The position numbers and the translations under genes were made by a program. The notes under the pieces are model-generated. The model did no database searches. It was given only the letters and a program-made list of their open reading frames with translations, and was not told the DNA's origin. DNA of 64,000 nt from JASLBX01 sp036374175 (GTDB taxonomy: Bacteria; Actinomycetota; Actinomycetes; Jiangellales; Jiangellaceae). Below, one piece after another: positions 1 to 7,776 of the stretch. Where the stretch lies: positions 1-64,000 of the forward strand of contig DASUUH010000137.1 in the NCBI GenBank assembly GCA_036374175.1, given 5' to 3'. Positions within the stretch are counted from its first letter, which is position 1; each line of letters begins with the position of its first letter.

Positions 1-458
1 TTGGCCTCGGCGTAGGACCAGCGTTTGGTCAGCGGCGAGCCGACGACTCGGTCTGCTTCTTCGTCGAGCTTGGCTGCTGAGCTCTTGCCATATACCTCGC
101 TTGTAGACGCGACGAGGACCCGAGCACGATGCCGGTGCGCGCAGTCGAGGACCGTCTCCGTGCCCTGCAGGTTCGTCCGAAGGCCCTCGAACGGGCGGTC
201 CAAGATGAGTTGGACGCCGACGGCCGCCGCCAGATGGAAGACCGTGTCGACCTGCGAAACAAGCTCGTCCATCAAGGATGAATCGAGAACCGAGCCTTCG
301 ACGAACTCGTAGCCGGATCTGGCCGCCAGCTCTTTGACGTTCCCGGGGTCGCCGGTGGACAAGTCGTCGATGGACAGCACCTCGTGCCCGCTCGCGAGTA
401 GCCGTTGCGACAGGTGCGTGCCGATGAACCCCGCCCCACCGGTCACGAGCGCCTTCAT
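1..458 (-). CDS. NAD-dependent epimerase/dehydratase (extended SDR), 3' end cut by window edge
   Basis: Partial gene, 152 codons visible, reading off the left edge. The N-terminus shows the Rossmann glycine motif TGGAGFIG (residues 6-13) and the acidic DDLSTG turn (31-36) that binds the NAD ribose. The STSEVYGK segment lies at 118-125, and the catalytic tyrosine of YxxxK is at about 149 (SYAEA), with the lysine codon truncated by the window edge. These features place it with UDP-sugar epimerases/decarboxylases (GalE/UXS-like) that act on nucleotide sugars for cell-surface glycans. The substrate cannot be assigned without the C-terminal half. The ATG at 458 overlaps the stop of a possible 18-codon upstream ORF. 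Confidence 0.85.
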   Translation of the reverse strand, partial: MKALVTGGAGFIGTHLSQRLLASGHEVLSIDDLSTGDPGNVKELAARSGYEFVEGSVLDSSLMDELVSQVDTVFHLAAAVGVQLILDRPFEGLRTNLQGTETVLDCAHRHRARVLVASTSEVYGKSSAAKLDEEADRVVGSPLTKRWSYAEA

Positions 459-511
459 CGCCGGCTCCCGACGCGGGCCGGCCCAACCGCTAGACGTCTG
501 TAACAACTCAT
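455..511 (-). CDS. possible 18-aa leader ORF coupled to the epimerase gene
   Basis: A tiny ORF (MSCYRRLAVGPARVGSRR) starts about 8 bases after a strong GAGGAGG ribosome-binding site. Its TGA overlaps the epimerase ATG in an ATGA arrangement. The epimerase ATG itself has only a weak Shine-Dalgarno sequence, so ribosome delivery from this leader would make sense. No homology is known to me and chance is not excluded. Confidence 0.25.
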   Translation of the reverse strand: MSCYRRLAVGPARVGSRR

Positions 512-619
512 CTCTAGTGATCCTCCTCGGCATCGTTGCTGCACAACGTTCAGTTAGCCAGGAGGAGTGTGATTACAGCGTGACTGTGGTGTGACGGGGG
601 CCGCAGATCAGACCGGCGG

Positions 620-1291
620 TCATACGTGGCCGTACCGCGCCAGGCACTCCGAGAGTGTCAGCCCTTCACGAAGCGCGGCACGAATCGATGCCTCTGTCGC
701 CGTGAGCTCTTCGGCTGCGGCGAGCACCTCGTCGACCAATGCCGCGGGAACGACGATGGCGCCGTCCTCGTCACCGAGAACAAAGTCGCCGGGGCTGACG
801 CGAACCCATCGGGTCGTTGCGCCGCTTACGTATACCGGCTCCTGCCAGCGGCTGACCGACCACCGCCCGATCGATTGCACTGGTGTGCGGTATCTGGCGA
901 ACACCGCGAAGTCGTGTTGCCGCAGCCAGCGCACGTCGCGGATGCCGCCGTCGACGACCGCGCCGACACAGCCACGTTCCTTCATGCCTAGGGCGATCAA
1001 CTCGCCGAAGTAGCCCACGCCGTGACCGTCGCCTGCCCACACCGTCACCTCGTCCGGACCGGCGCCCTGACACGCCTCCATCTTCACGGCGTCGCCGCTA
1101 CCGCTGTACGGCCGCATTTGACCAAGCAGTGTGTAAGCCCAGCCGGCGAGCCGGTTGCCGCTCAGTGCACCGAAATCCGGGGCCAACCCCTGGTCGGGAT
1201 AGCCGAGCCGGTCGAGGACGTCGGCAACGTTCGACGTGTCCACCGCCTCGTACCTCCTGCGGATTTCGGCCCTCTCCTGCGCTGTTCGCAC
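620..1291 (-). CDS. RraA-family protein (4-hydroxy-4-methyl-2-oxoglutarate aldolase/dimethylmenaquinone methyltransferase-like)
   Basis: 223 aa, about the usual RraA-family length. The segment AVVDGGIRDVRWLR (mid-protein) carries the Gly-Gly and Arg-Asp residues that hold divalent metal and oxaloacetate/HMG in class II aldolases of this fold. Members are either metal-dependent aldolases/decarboxylases or the RNase E inhibitor RraA, and sequence alone does not choose. The open frame extends far upstream through an antisense shadow of the AraC gene. GTG at 1291, eight bases after GAGGAG, is the sensible start. The GlxA-type regulator lies directly upstream on the same strand (35-base gap), so a small operon is likely. 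Confidence 0.8.
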   Translation of the reverse strand: MRTAQERAEIRRRYEAVDTSNVADVLDRLGYPDQGLAPDFGALSGNRLAGWAYTLLGQMRPYSGSGDAVKMEACQGAGPDEVTVWAGDGHGVGYFGELIALGMKERGCVGAVVDGGIRDVRWLRQHDFAVFARYRTPVQSIGRWSVSRWQEPVYVSGATTRWVRVSPGDFVLGDEDGAIVVPAALVDEVLAAAEELTATEASIRAALREGLTLSECLARYGHV

Positions 1292-1326
1292 GTCGACCAC
1301 TCCTCGCGTCCGTGATGAGTTGACAT

Positions 1327-2319
1327 CTAGGTGGGTACAGCCCGGAACGCGCGGCGGTAACCGGTCGGCGTCTGCCCCACCGCGGCTTGCAGGTGGGCTC
1401 GAAGTGACGCCGCGCTGCCCAGCCCAGCGCGCCGAGCGACCTGCTCGATCGGCAGATCTGTCGTTTCGAGCAGGTCTCGAGCCAGTTGCACCCGCTGTGT
1501 GAGCAGCCAGCGAAGCGGGCTCAACCCGGTTTCGGCACGCCACCGCCGGGTGAGTGTGCGCACGCTCACTCGGGCCTGAGCGGCGAGGTCGGCGAGGGTA
1601 AGGGGATGGTCGAGCCGCTGCAACGTCCACGCTTGAACCGGCGCGAGCGTCGGGGTGTCGGCGGCCGGGAGGTGGCGTTCGATGAACTGGGCCTGCCCGC
1701 CGGTGCGTAGTGGCGGCACCACGCAGCGGCGGGCGGTTCGGTTGACCACTTCGGCCCCGTGGTCCAGCCGGATGATGTGGAGGCATAGATCGATGCCTGC
1801 GGCCACCCCGGCCGAGGTCAGGATCACGCCGTCGTCCACGAACAGGACGTCGGGGTCCAGCCGTACCTGTGGGTAGAGCCGCCGGAAACGGTTGGCGTAG
1901 CGCCAGTGAGTCGTCGCTGGCCGGCCGTCGAGCAGGCCGGCTGCGGCAAGTGCGAATGCACCCGTGCAGATCGAAACGATCCGGGCGCCCCGCCGGGCCG
2001 CCTCCCGCAGCGATTGCAGAATCTCCTCGTCGAACTGGCCGTGCGCTGCCGCGCTCGACCCACTGAAACCTGGAACGACGACGGTGTCGGCGCTGCGGGT
2101 CACCTCCAAACCATGCGTGACGGCTGCGGCGAATCCCGCGGAAGTCTGGACCGGCGCGCCGCCCGCCGCACAGACGAGCACTCGGTACAGGTGGTCGCCG
2201 TTGGAGTTCTCGGCCGAGCCGAAGACCTGCGGCGGGATGCCGAGGTCGAACGGCATCACACCTTCGATGGCTACGACGGCGACGGTGTGGCGCTGCGCAG
2301 CATCGGCGACAGCAGTCAT
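1327..2319 (-). CDS. GlxA/FtrA-type AraC-family transcriptional regulator
   Basis: 330 aa with a DJ-1/PfpI-like amidotransferase fold at the N-terminus (about 10-190), including the nucleophile-elbow sequence SICTGAFAL with Cys at about 118. An AraC helix-turn-helix pair follows at about 225-325 (LADLAAQARVSVRTLTRRW, then PIEQVARRAGLGSAASLRAHL). Proteins of this type sense small metabolites through the DJ-1 domain and regulate neighbouring genes. It sits upstream of the RraA-like gene and divergent from an MFS permease, making both plausible targets. The ATG start fits the conserved N-terminus. Confidence 0.88.
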   Translation of the reverse strand: MTAVADAAQRHTVAVVAIEGVMPFDLGIPPQVFGSAENSNGDHLYRVLVCAAGGAPVQTSAGFAAAVTHGLEVTRSADTVVVPGFSGSSAAAHGQFDEEILQSLREAARRGARIVSICTGAFALAAAGLLDGRPATTHWRYANRFRRLYPQVRLDPDVLFVDDGVILTSAGVAAGIDLCLHIIRLDHGAEVVNRTARRCVVPPLRTGGQAQFIERHLPAADTPTLAPVQAWTLQRLDHPLTLADLAAQARVSVRTLTRRWRAETGLSPLRWLLTQRVQLARDLLETTDLPIEQVARRAGLGSAASLRAHLQAAVGQTPTGYRRAFRAVPT

Positions 2320-2404
2320 GGCCAGATCCTAGCGAAGAGTGTCCGTCAGGCCACTGGTCCGGAGGGCCGGCAGCCTGCATGCTCGTGCGGTGGCTGACGA
2401 TCTC

Positions 2405-3715
2405 ATGGTGCCCGCGGTCGGGTCACGGCGTGGCCCGCACCGGCGACTGCACCCGGCGTGGGTGGTCGCTGCGGTCGCCTTCATAGCGCTCATTGCGGCG
2501 GCAGGGTTCCGCGCTGCTCCGGGCGTTCTCATCGTTCCGCTCGAGGCCGAGTTCGGATGGTCGCGTTCAACGCTGGCCGCAGCCGTCTCAGTGAACCTCG
2601 TGTTGTTCGGGCTTACTGCACCGTTTGCCGCCGCGTTGATGGACCGGTTCGGCATCCGCCGGGTCACCGCGACCGCCCTCGCTCTGGTCGCCGTCGGCAG
2701 CGGCGGGACGGTGTTCATGACATCGGCGTGGCAGCTGATGCTCTGCTGGGGTGTTTTGATCGGGCTCGGCACCGGATCGATGGCACTGGTGTTCGCCGCC
2801 ACGGTGGCCCAACGCTGGTTCGTCGCCCGCCGCGGCCTGGTGATGGGCTTGCTGACGGCCGGCAGCGCGACGGGTCAGTTGGTGTTTCTGCCCCTTGTCG
2901 CCTGGCTGGCCGAGATCGCGGGATGGCGGGCGGCCTCGCTAGTGATTGCGGCAGCTGCACTGGCGGTTGTGCCACTCGTGCTGCTTGTACTGCGCGAGCG
3001 TCCGGCTGACCTGGGCGTCTTGCCTTACGGCGCGGAAACAGCGGCGGACGAGATGGTGGATCGACCGGCCGACCGGCCCCGTGTGGGGCCGGCGCGGGCA
3101 GCCGTCGACGCGCTACGGGCCGCGGCTCGCACGCGCGCGTTTTGGGCCCTGGCCGTGGGCTTCGCGATCTGCGGAGTGAGCACCAACGGGCTGATCGGAA
3201 CACATTTCGTGCCTGCCGCGCACGACCACGGAATGCCGCAGACCACCGCCGCGGGGCTGCTCGTCCTGGTCGGCATCTTCGACATCGTGGGCACGGTCGC
3301 CTCCGGTTGGTTGACCGACCGGTTTGATCCGAGGGTTCTCCTCGCGGCGTACTACCTGCTGCGCGGTGCTGCTCTGGCCGTGCTGCCTGCCCTGCTGGCT
3401 GACACCGTTCAGCCAAGCGTGGTCGTCTTTGTCGTGTTTTACGGGCTTGACTGGGTGGCCACAGTGCCGCCTACGGTCGCGCTGTGCCGGGCCCTGTTCG
3501 GCGAGAGCGGAACCATTGTGTTCGGTTGGGTGTTCGCGTCGCACCAGTTGGGCGCCGCGGCGGCCGCCACTGCGGCGGGAGTGGTGCGCGACGTCACCGG
3601 CGAATACACCTTGGCCTGGTTGGGAGCCGCTGGGTTGTGCGCCGTCGCGGCCTTGCTGAGCTTGCGCGTACCGGGACGACAGCTACGCACTACGTGTTCG
3701 AAGAGACTGGCGTAG
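2405..3715 (+). CDS. MFS transporter
   Basis: About 436 aa with roughly twelve hydrophobic segments, and the loop sequence MDRFGIRR after TM2 typical of major facilitator permeases. The overall look (long periplasmic-side hydrophobic runs, LTDRFDPR in the second half) resembles oxalate/formate or monocarboxylate MFS members. Substrate is not determinable. Start is uncertain: in-frame GTG at 2339, GTG at 2390 and ATG at 2405 all precede TM1. The ATG leaves an 85-bp divergent promoter region shared with the AraC-type regulator, which could control it. Confidence 0.85.
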   Translation: MVPAVGSRRGPHRRLHPAWVVAAVAFIALIAAAGFRAAPGVLIVPLEAEFGWSRSTLAAAVSVNLVLFGLTAPFAAALMDRFGIRRVTATALALVAVGSGGTVFMTSAWQLMLCWGVLIGLGTGSMALVFAATVAQRWFVARRGLVMGLLTAGSATGQLVFLPLVAWLAEIAGWRAASLVIAAAALAVVPLVLLVLRERPADLGVLPYGAETAADEMVDRPADRPRVGPARAAVDALRAAARTRAFWALAVGFAICGVSTNGLIGTHFVPAAHDHGMPQTTAAGLLVLVGIFDIVGTVASGWLTDRFDPRVLLAAYYLLRGAALAVLPALLADTVQPSVVVFVVFYGLDWVATVPPTVALCRALFGESGTIVFGWVFASHQLGAAAAATAAGVVRDVTGEYTLAWLGAAGLCAVAALLSLRVPGRQLRTTCSKRLA

Positions 3716-3761
3716 TCGCAATCCCCTCCGGGCGAGAAGATGGGACCGGAGGTGGACGGCC

Positions 3762-4604
3762 ATGGCAAAGAAGACCAGCGCCGCGAAGGCCCCCGGCGGG
3801 CACGGCGTCGAGCCCCCGCGGATGCCCAAGGCTGTGTACGAAAAGGAGCTATTCCGGCTTCAGTCCGAACTCGTAGCAATGCAGGAGTGGGTTCGCGAGG
3901 AAGGCGCCCGTGTGGTCGTCATCTTTGAAGGGCGCGATGCGGCCGGCAAGGGCAGCACCATCAAACGAGTGACCCAGTACCTCAATCCACGTGTTGCCCG
4001 CATCGTGGCGCTACCGGCGCCGACCGAACGAGAACGTCACCAGTGGTACTTTCAGCGTTACGTGGAACAACTTCCGTCGGCCGGGGAGATCGTCCTGTTC
4101 GACCGCAGCTGGTACAACCGGGCCGGCGTCGAGCGGGTGATGGGCTTTTGCACGAAGGAGGAGTACACCCGGTTCCTACGCCAGTGTCCCATCTTCGAAC
4201 GGCTGCTCATCGAGGACGGGATTCTGCTTCGCAAGTACTGGTTCTCGGTGAGCGACGCCGAACAGGAACGGCGGTTCCAGCGTCGGCTCGACGACCCGAT
4301 GCGCAGATGGAAGCTGTCGCCGATGGATCTGGAGTCGATTACCCGTTGGGAGAGCTACTCCCGGGCCAAGGACGACATGTTCGTCCACACGGACATTCCT
4401 GAGGCCCCCTGGTACGTCGTCGACAGTGATGACAAGCGGCGCGCGCGCATCAACATGGTCGCCCACTTGATCACTTCCATTCCGTTCCACGAGGTCCAGC
4501 GCCCTCCTCTGAAACTGCCGTCTCGGCCACCCTCACCGGGATACGAGCGCCCTCCGAAGGAGATGCAGACCTACGTGCCTGATCACGCGGCCTCACTCGG
4601 GTAG
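3762..4604 (+). CDS. ppk2: polyphosphate kinase 2 (PPK2)
   Basis: 280 aa, the normal size for a one-domain PPK2. It has Walker A GRDAAGKGS (57-65), Walker B FDRSWYNR (113-120) and the lid region ERRFQRRLDDP with its conserved basic residues. PPK2 enzymes transfer phosphate between polyphosphate and nucleoside di-/monophosphates in the cytoplasm. Starts at ATG after GGAGGTGG about 9 bases upstream. It stands alone between the MFS and ArsR genes. Preference for ADP or GDP cannot be read from the sequence. Confidence 0.95.
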   Translation: MAKKTSAAKAPGGHGVEPPRMPKAVYEKELFRLQSELVAMQEWVREEGARVVVIFEGRDAAGKGSTIKRVTQYLNPRVARIVALPAPTERERHQWYFQRYVEQLPSAGEIVLFDRSWYNRAGVERVMGFCTKEEYTRFLRQCPIFERLLIEDGILLRKYWFSVSDAEQERRFQRRLDDPMRRWKLSPMDLESITRWESYSRAKDDMFVHTDIPEAPWYVVDSDDKRRARINMVAHLITSIPFHEVQRPPLKLPSRPPSPGYERPPKEMQTYVPDHAASLG

Positions 4605-4646
4605 GTCGAGCGCTGCTGTACACAAAACCGAGGACCTTCTAAGGTG

Positions 4647-4660
4647 CAACCAAATGGTTG
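4647..4660. promoter_or_regulatory. palindrome over the ArsR start codon (putative autoregulatory operator)
   Basis: CAACCAAATGGTTG is a perfect inverted repeat (6-bp arms, 2-bp centre) whose right half includes the ArsR ATG at 4654. A site here would let the ArsR protein shut off its own operon. It could instead mean translation starts slightly downstream. Confidence 0.5.
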
Positions 4661-5025
4661 TGAATTCGGTGTCTGACGAACGCGTCGACCAGGTCTTCCA
4701 TGCGCTGGCCGATGCCACCCGCCGCGACATACTCCGTCGGTCTGTGCCCGGTGAGCTGTCGGTATCGCGGTTGGCAGCGGCATACCCGATCAGCTTCGCC
4801 GCTGTGCAGAAACACGTCGCCGTTCTCGAACGAGCGGGTTTGATCGTCAAAGAGCGCCGCGGCCGGGAGCAGATCGTGCGCACTGATCTCGCGGCGGTGC
4901 GCCGGGCCCGGCGTGCCCTTGACGAGCTGGAAATGATGTGGCGCGACCGGGTCGGCCAGATGTCGAGTCTGCTCGGTACCGGCTCGGGTTATGACGGCGA
5001 TCCCGGCGAAGGGCCTGGCGAATGA
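4654..5025 (+). CDS. ArsR-family winged-helix repressor
   Basis: 123 aa. The FHALADATRRDILRR helix and the recognition helix region SFAAVQKHVAVLERAGLI are typical of ArsR/SmtB regulators of the subgroup paired with AHSA1 proteins. No clear metal-binding cysteine cluster is present, so it is probably not a metal sensor. The last codons overlap the next gene (ATGA at 5022), so regulator and SRPBCC protein are co-translated. Alternative in-frame GTG starts lie just downstream at 4660 and 4669. Confidence 0.9.
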   Translation: MVVNSVSDERVDQVFHALADATRRDILRRSVPGELSVSRLAAAYPISFAAVQKHVAVLERAGLIVKERRGREQIVRTDLAAVRRARRALDELEMMWRDRVGQMSSLLGTGSGYDGDPGEGPGE

Positions 5026-5507
5026 GCGTCATCAGTGTGGAGAAGGACTTTGAACGCCTCATCCTGACCGTGGTGGCCCACTTCGACGCCTCAGTGGGGC
5101 AGGTCTGGCAGTTGTGGTCGGATCCTCGGAAGTTGGAGCGCTGGTGGGGGCCGCCGACCCACCCGGCGACTGTGCAGAGTCACGACCTGGCTCCCGGTGG
5201 GACGGTCACATACGTCCTGACCGGCCCGGACGGCAACACAGTCCACGGCTGGTGGCGCATCACGTCGGTGGACGCGCCGAAGCACCTCGAGTTCGTCGAC
5301 GGATTCGCCGACCGCCACGGCACCCCGGTTGCCGGCGCGCCGACGATCACAGTGCAGGTGTGGCTCAGTGAGCGGCAGGGCGGCACCCGCATGGAGGTCC
5401 GCTCCACCTTCGCTTCTCGCGAGCACATGGAACAGCTGGCCCGGCTGGGTGCGATGGAAATCTTCACGGAATCGATCGGCCGAATGGACGCCGTGCTGGA
5501 AAGCTGA
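5022..5507 (+). CDS. SRPBCC/AHSA1-domain protein
   Basis: 161 aa covering a complete START-like fold: VWQLWSDPRKLERWWGP near the N-terminus and the closing helix TESIGRMDAVLES are hallmarks of the Activator of Hsp90 ATPase homologue 1-like family. These bind hydrophobic ligands; the bacterial role is mostly unknown. Translationally coupled to the ArsR gene, a widespread pairing in actinomycetes. The function is inferred only at fold level. Confidence 0.9.
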   Translation: MSVISVEKDFERLILTVVAHFDASVGQVWQLWSDPRKLERWWGPPTHPATVQSHDLAPGGTVTYVLTGPDGNTVHGWWRITSVDAPKHLEFVDGFADRHGTPVAGAPTITVQVWLSERQGGTRMEVRSTFASREHMEQLARLGAMEIFTESIGRMDAVLES

Positions 5508-5551
5508 TCCGGCGGCCAGATCCGGCCGTCCGCGCAGCCGCCTGGCGCGCG

Positions 5552-5731
5552 TCACGCCGCCGACCAGCCGCCGTCCGAAGGCAGGATCGCCCCGTTGATG
5601 TTTACGCTGTCGTCGCTCAACAGGAAGGTGATCGATGCTGCAAGCGCATCGGCATCGACCGCATCCGGCATGATCGTCATCGCTAACCGGACCGAGGAAT
5701 CAGCGGTAGGCGGAGGCGGAGTGCTGGTCAT
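5552..5731 (-). pseudogene. C-terminal SDR fragment (59 codons) with its own start and ribosome-binding site
   Basis: 59-codon ORF starting ATG at 5731 behind AAAGGAAG. After about 20 low-complexity residues (MTSTPPPPTA...) it reads as the extreme C-terminus of a classical short-chain dehydrogenase: AASITFLLSDDSVNINGAIL, then PSDGGWSAA. That matches the usual 'FLxSDxxxxxxGxxLxVDGG' ending. The Rossmann core and Ser-Tyr-Lys catalytic residues are missing, so it cannot be an SDR enzyme. It lies 19 bases after the carboxymuconolactone decarboxylase gene on the same strand. It is most likely a deletion remnant retained as the last cistron of that operon. Confidence 0.6.
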
Positions 5732-5750
5732 CGGCTTCCTTTCGTCGCTT

Positions 5751-6308
5751 TCAGCGCACTGCGAAGGCGTTCATCTGGAGTGCGAGCAATGAGTAGTACC
5801 CGACAAGCGTGGTCAGCTCGAACAGCTTGTCCGGGCCTATCGCACTCGCTGCTGCTGCGTAGCTGTCGTCGTCCAGACTGCCGTGTTCGAGCAGGTGCCG
5901 AGTGGTTCGGAGTACCTCGGCTTCCACGGGATCGCCGAAGTCAACCGGCTCTCCGTTGCCAAGCGCGGCGATCTGTGTGGCGGAAAGGCCGGCATGGGCG
6001 GCGATGGATTCGTGGGCCCGCAGTTCGAACCCGCACTGCCAGTGCGCCGCAACAGCAAGGATCGCGATCTCGCGGCAGCGGGCCGGCAGCCGGCCGCCAT
6101 ACCTGATGGCCGCTCCCAACCGTTGGAGGGCATCACCGATCGGCGGGTTGAGCAGCATGGCGTTGAACGGACCCACGAGGCGGCCCTCGCTGTCGGTCAG
6201 CTCGAAGAACTGCGGTCCTCGTGCGCGATCACCACCCGTGATGGCCGCGTAGAGCCGCTGCTGATCCGCATCCAGTTCGTGCGGTGTTAGCCGCGGTATC
6301 CGGCTCAT
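5751..6308 (-). CDS. carboxymuconolactone decarboxylase/AhpD-family protein
   Basis: 185 aa. The helical core with QCGFELRAHESIAAHAGLS matches the CMD family, where a C-x2-C-x3-H or E-x-x-x-H motif does proton or redox chemistry. Here the typical second Cys is replaced (C-G-F-E), leaving one cysteine and a histidine, so peroxidase activity like AhpD is doubtful. Start ATG at 6308 follows AGGAGCTGAC; the frame is open upstream but without a better start. Lies between the metallo-hydrolase and the SDR fragment, apparently one transcript controlled by the divergent TetR gene. Confidence 0.85.
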   Translation of the reverse strand: MSRIPRLTPHELDADQQRLYAAITGGDRARGPQFFELTDSEGRLVGPFNAMLLNPPIGDALQRLGAAIRYGGRLPARCREIAILAVAAHWQCGFELRAHESIAAHAGLSATQIAALGNGEPVDFGDPVEAEVLRTTRHLLEHGSLDDDSYAAAASAIGPDKLFELTTLVGYYSLLALQMNAFAVR

Positions 6309-6349
6309 GTCAGCTCCTGTCCCGAGGATGGGATGCCGACCGGTACAGC

Positions 6350-7087
6350 TCACCGCCCGCCGGCGTCGCTTTCGGCGGCTACCGACCGGATCTGGCGAAT
6401 GGCATCGGTGACTCCGCCGCGCCACGGGGCGCCGTGCCCAGGTAACACCCAACTGGCCGGCAGGTTTTCCAGCTTTCCGAGGGATTCGATGGCCATGGCC
6501 GGCTCGAGGGTGAACGGTGCTGGTTGCGGGCCGGTCCGCCCCGTCAACACGTGGCCGGTGGTCAAGGCGTCGCCGACGAACACTGCGTCGACGGCAGGAA
6601 CGTGGATTGCCACGCTGCCCGGTGTGTGGCCCGGAATGTGGATGATCCGGGGGGATCCTGGCAGGTCCAGCGTGTCATTGTCCGCGAACGTGACAACCTC
6701 GGTGACGGGCTTGACGCGGAACCCACCGCGACGGCCGCCATACCAGAGGAACCGCAGCAGCGGGCCGACCTTAACCTTGCCCCAGCCGGTGTTCGGTTTT
6801 GTCTGCTCGCCACGCGCTCGAGCGGCGTCCAGTTCGTGCACATAGACCGGAACACCCTTCTCGTTGCGGAGTCGCTCGGCGAAGCCGATGTGATCCGTGT
6901 CGCCGTGGGTCAGCACGATTCCCTCGATGTCGTCAAGCGAGCGGCCCATGGTCGTCAGCTCAGCCTGGAGCTCCCTCCAGTGACCCGGGAGGCCGGCGTC
7001 GATCACAGTAACCGCGCCGTTCTCCTCTACCAGGTAACAGTTGACCAGATCGGAGCCGACGCGATGTAGGGATGGTGCAAGTTTCAT
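6350..7087 (-). CDS. MBL-fold metallo-hydrolase
   Basis: 245 aa with the zinc motif THGDTDHIG (HxDxDH form of HxHxDH), then GHTPGSVAIH and the C-terminal LPGHG histidine, covering the metallo-beta-lactamase fold. The first His-x-His is HGD rather than HAH. Substrate is unknown; relatives include glyoxalase II-like and lactonase enzymes. ATG at 7087 is preceded by GAGAGG; an in-frame upstream ATG at 7120 lacks such a site. Head gene of a leftward operon, divergent from a TetR regulator across 90 bp. Confidence 0.9.
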   Translation of the reverse strand: MKLAPSLHRVGSDLVNCYLVEENGAVTVIDAGLPGHWRELQAELTTMGRSLDDIEGIVLTHGDTDHIGFAERLRNEKGVPVYVHELDAARARGEQTKPNTGWGKVKVGPLLRFLWYGGRRGGFRVKPVTEVVTFADNDTLDLPGSPRIIHIPGHTPGSVAIHVPAVDAVFVGDALTTGHVLTGRTGPQPAPFTLEPAMAIESLGKLENLPASWVLPGHGAPWRGGVTDAIRQIRSVAAESDAGGR

Positions 7088-7133
7088 AAAGCTGACCTCT
7101 CTGGTGTCTCGGTTCGACAATGGCTACGATAAC

Positions 7134-7148
7134 TAGCTATCATAGCTA
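7134..7148. promoter_or_regulatory. TetR operator candidate, perfect 15-bp palindrome
   Basis: TAGCTATCATAGCTA (7-bp arms around one base) lies in the 90-bp gap between the divergent metallo-hydrolase and TetR genes and overlaps AT-rich promoter sequence. Position and symmetry fit a TetR-dimer site repressing both directions. Confidence 0.65.
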
Positions 7149-7177
7149 ACGTCAATAGCGTTTAATGGAGGAGTCAC

Positions 7178-7735
7178 GTGCCCACTCCGGCTCGCACCTC
7201 GCTCGAGGAGATCGTCAAGGCCGGCCGTTCCATCGTGGAGGCAACCGGCTTGGAGAGCCTCACGATGCAGCGGGTCGCGGCCGCCGTCGGCGTCAAAGCA
7301 CCGTCCCTGTACAAGCGCGTGCAGAATCGTGACACTCTCGTCCGTCTCGTCGTGGAGGGTATCGCCGGTGAAATCGCCGACCGGCTCGACGCCGCGGCCA
7401 GCACTGGTGATGCTCTCGAGGATCTCCGTTCGATGGCTCACGCCTTGCGCGCCTATGCGCACGCTCATCCGACGGCGTACGGCCTGCTGTTCGCCCAGCT
7501 GCCGATAGGGGCTCGCCCCGACCTGGAGCATTTGGCCCGGACAAGCGCAGCGATCGTGCGCACAACGACGTCGCTCGCCGGGCCTGACGTTGCACTCGAG
7601 GCGGCGCGGACAGTCGTCGCCTGGGCCCACGGGTTCATCAGTATGGAACTCGGCGGGGCATTCCGGCTTGGCGGAGATGTCGATCGGGCCTACGCCTTCG
7701 GCATCGAGCGACTCGGGGCCGCCCTCGCGCGGTGA
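7178..7735 (+). CDS. TetR-family transcriptional regulator
   Basis: 185 aa. The N-terminal HTH reads SLTMQRVAAAVGVKAPSLYK with the usual 'LY(K/R)xxxNRDxL' continuation. The C-terminal half belongs to the WHG-type TetR ligand domain seen in many actinomycetes (RAYAHAHPTAYGLLF, WAHGFISMELGGAF). GTG start follows GGAGGAG by four bases. Divergent from the metallo-hydrolase operon, with a 15-bp palindrome in between, so the operon and its own gene are the likely targets. Ligand unknown. Confidence 0.92.
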   Translation: MPTPARTSLEEIVKAGRSIVEATGLESLTMQRVAAAVGVKAPSLYKRVQNRDTLVRLVVEGIAGEIADRLDAAASTGDALEDLRSMAHALRAYAHAHPTAYGLLFAQLPIGARPDLEHLARTSAAIVRTTTSLAGPDVALEAARTVVAWAHGFISMELGGAFRLGGDVDRAYAFGIERLGAALAR

Positions 7736-7776
7736 GCACCGAGCCGATTGTGCCGTGCGCCGAGTATGACAACGGT

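Noticed and set aside
1292..2380. Upstream extension making a 586-aa RraA fusion on the minus strand
   Set aside because: The extra residues are a shifted-frame shadow of the AraC-type gene (Arg/Pro-rich, no domain). A GTG with GAGGAG at 1291 gives a normal RraA length.
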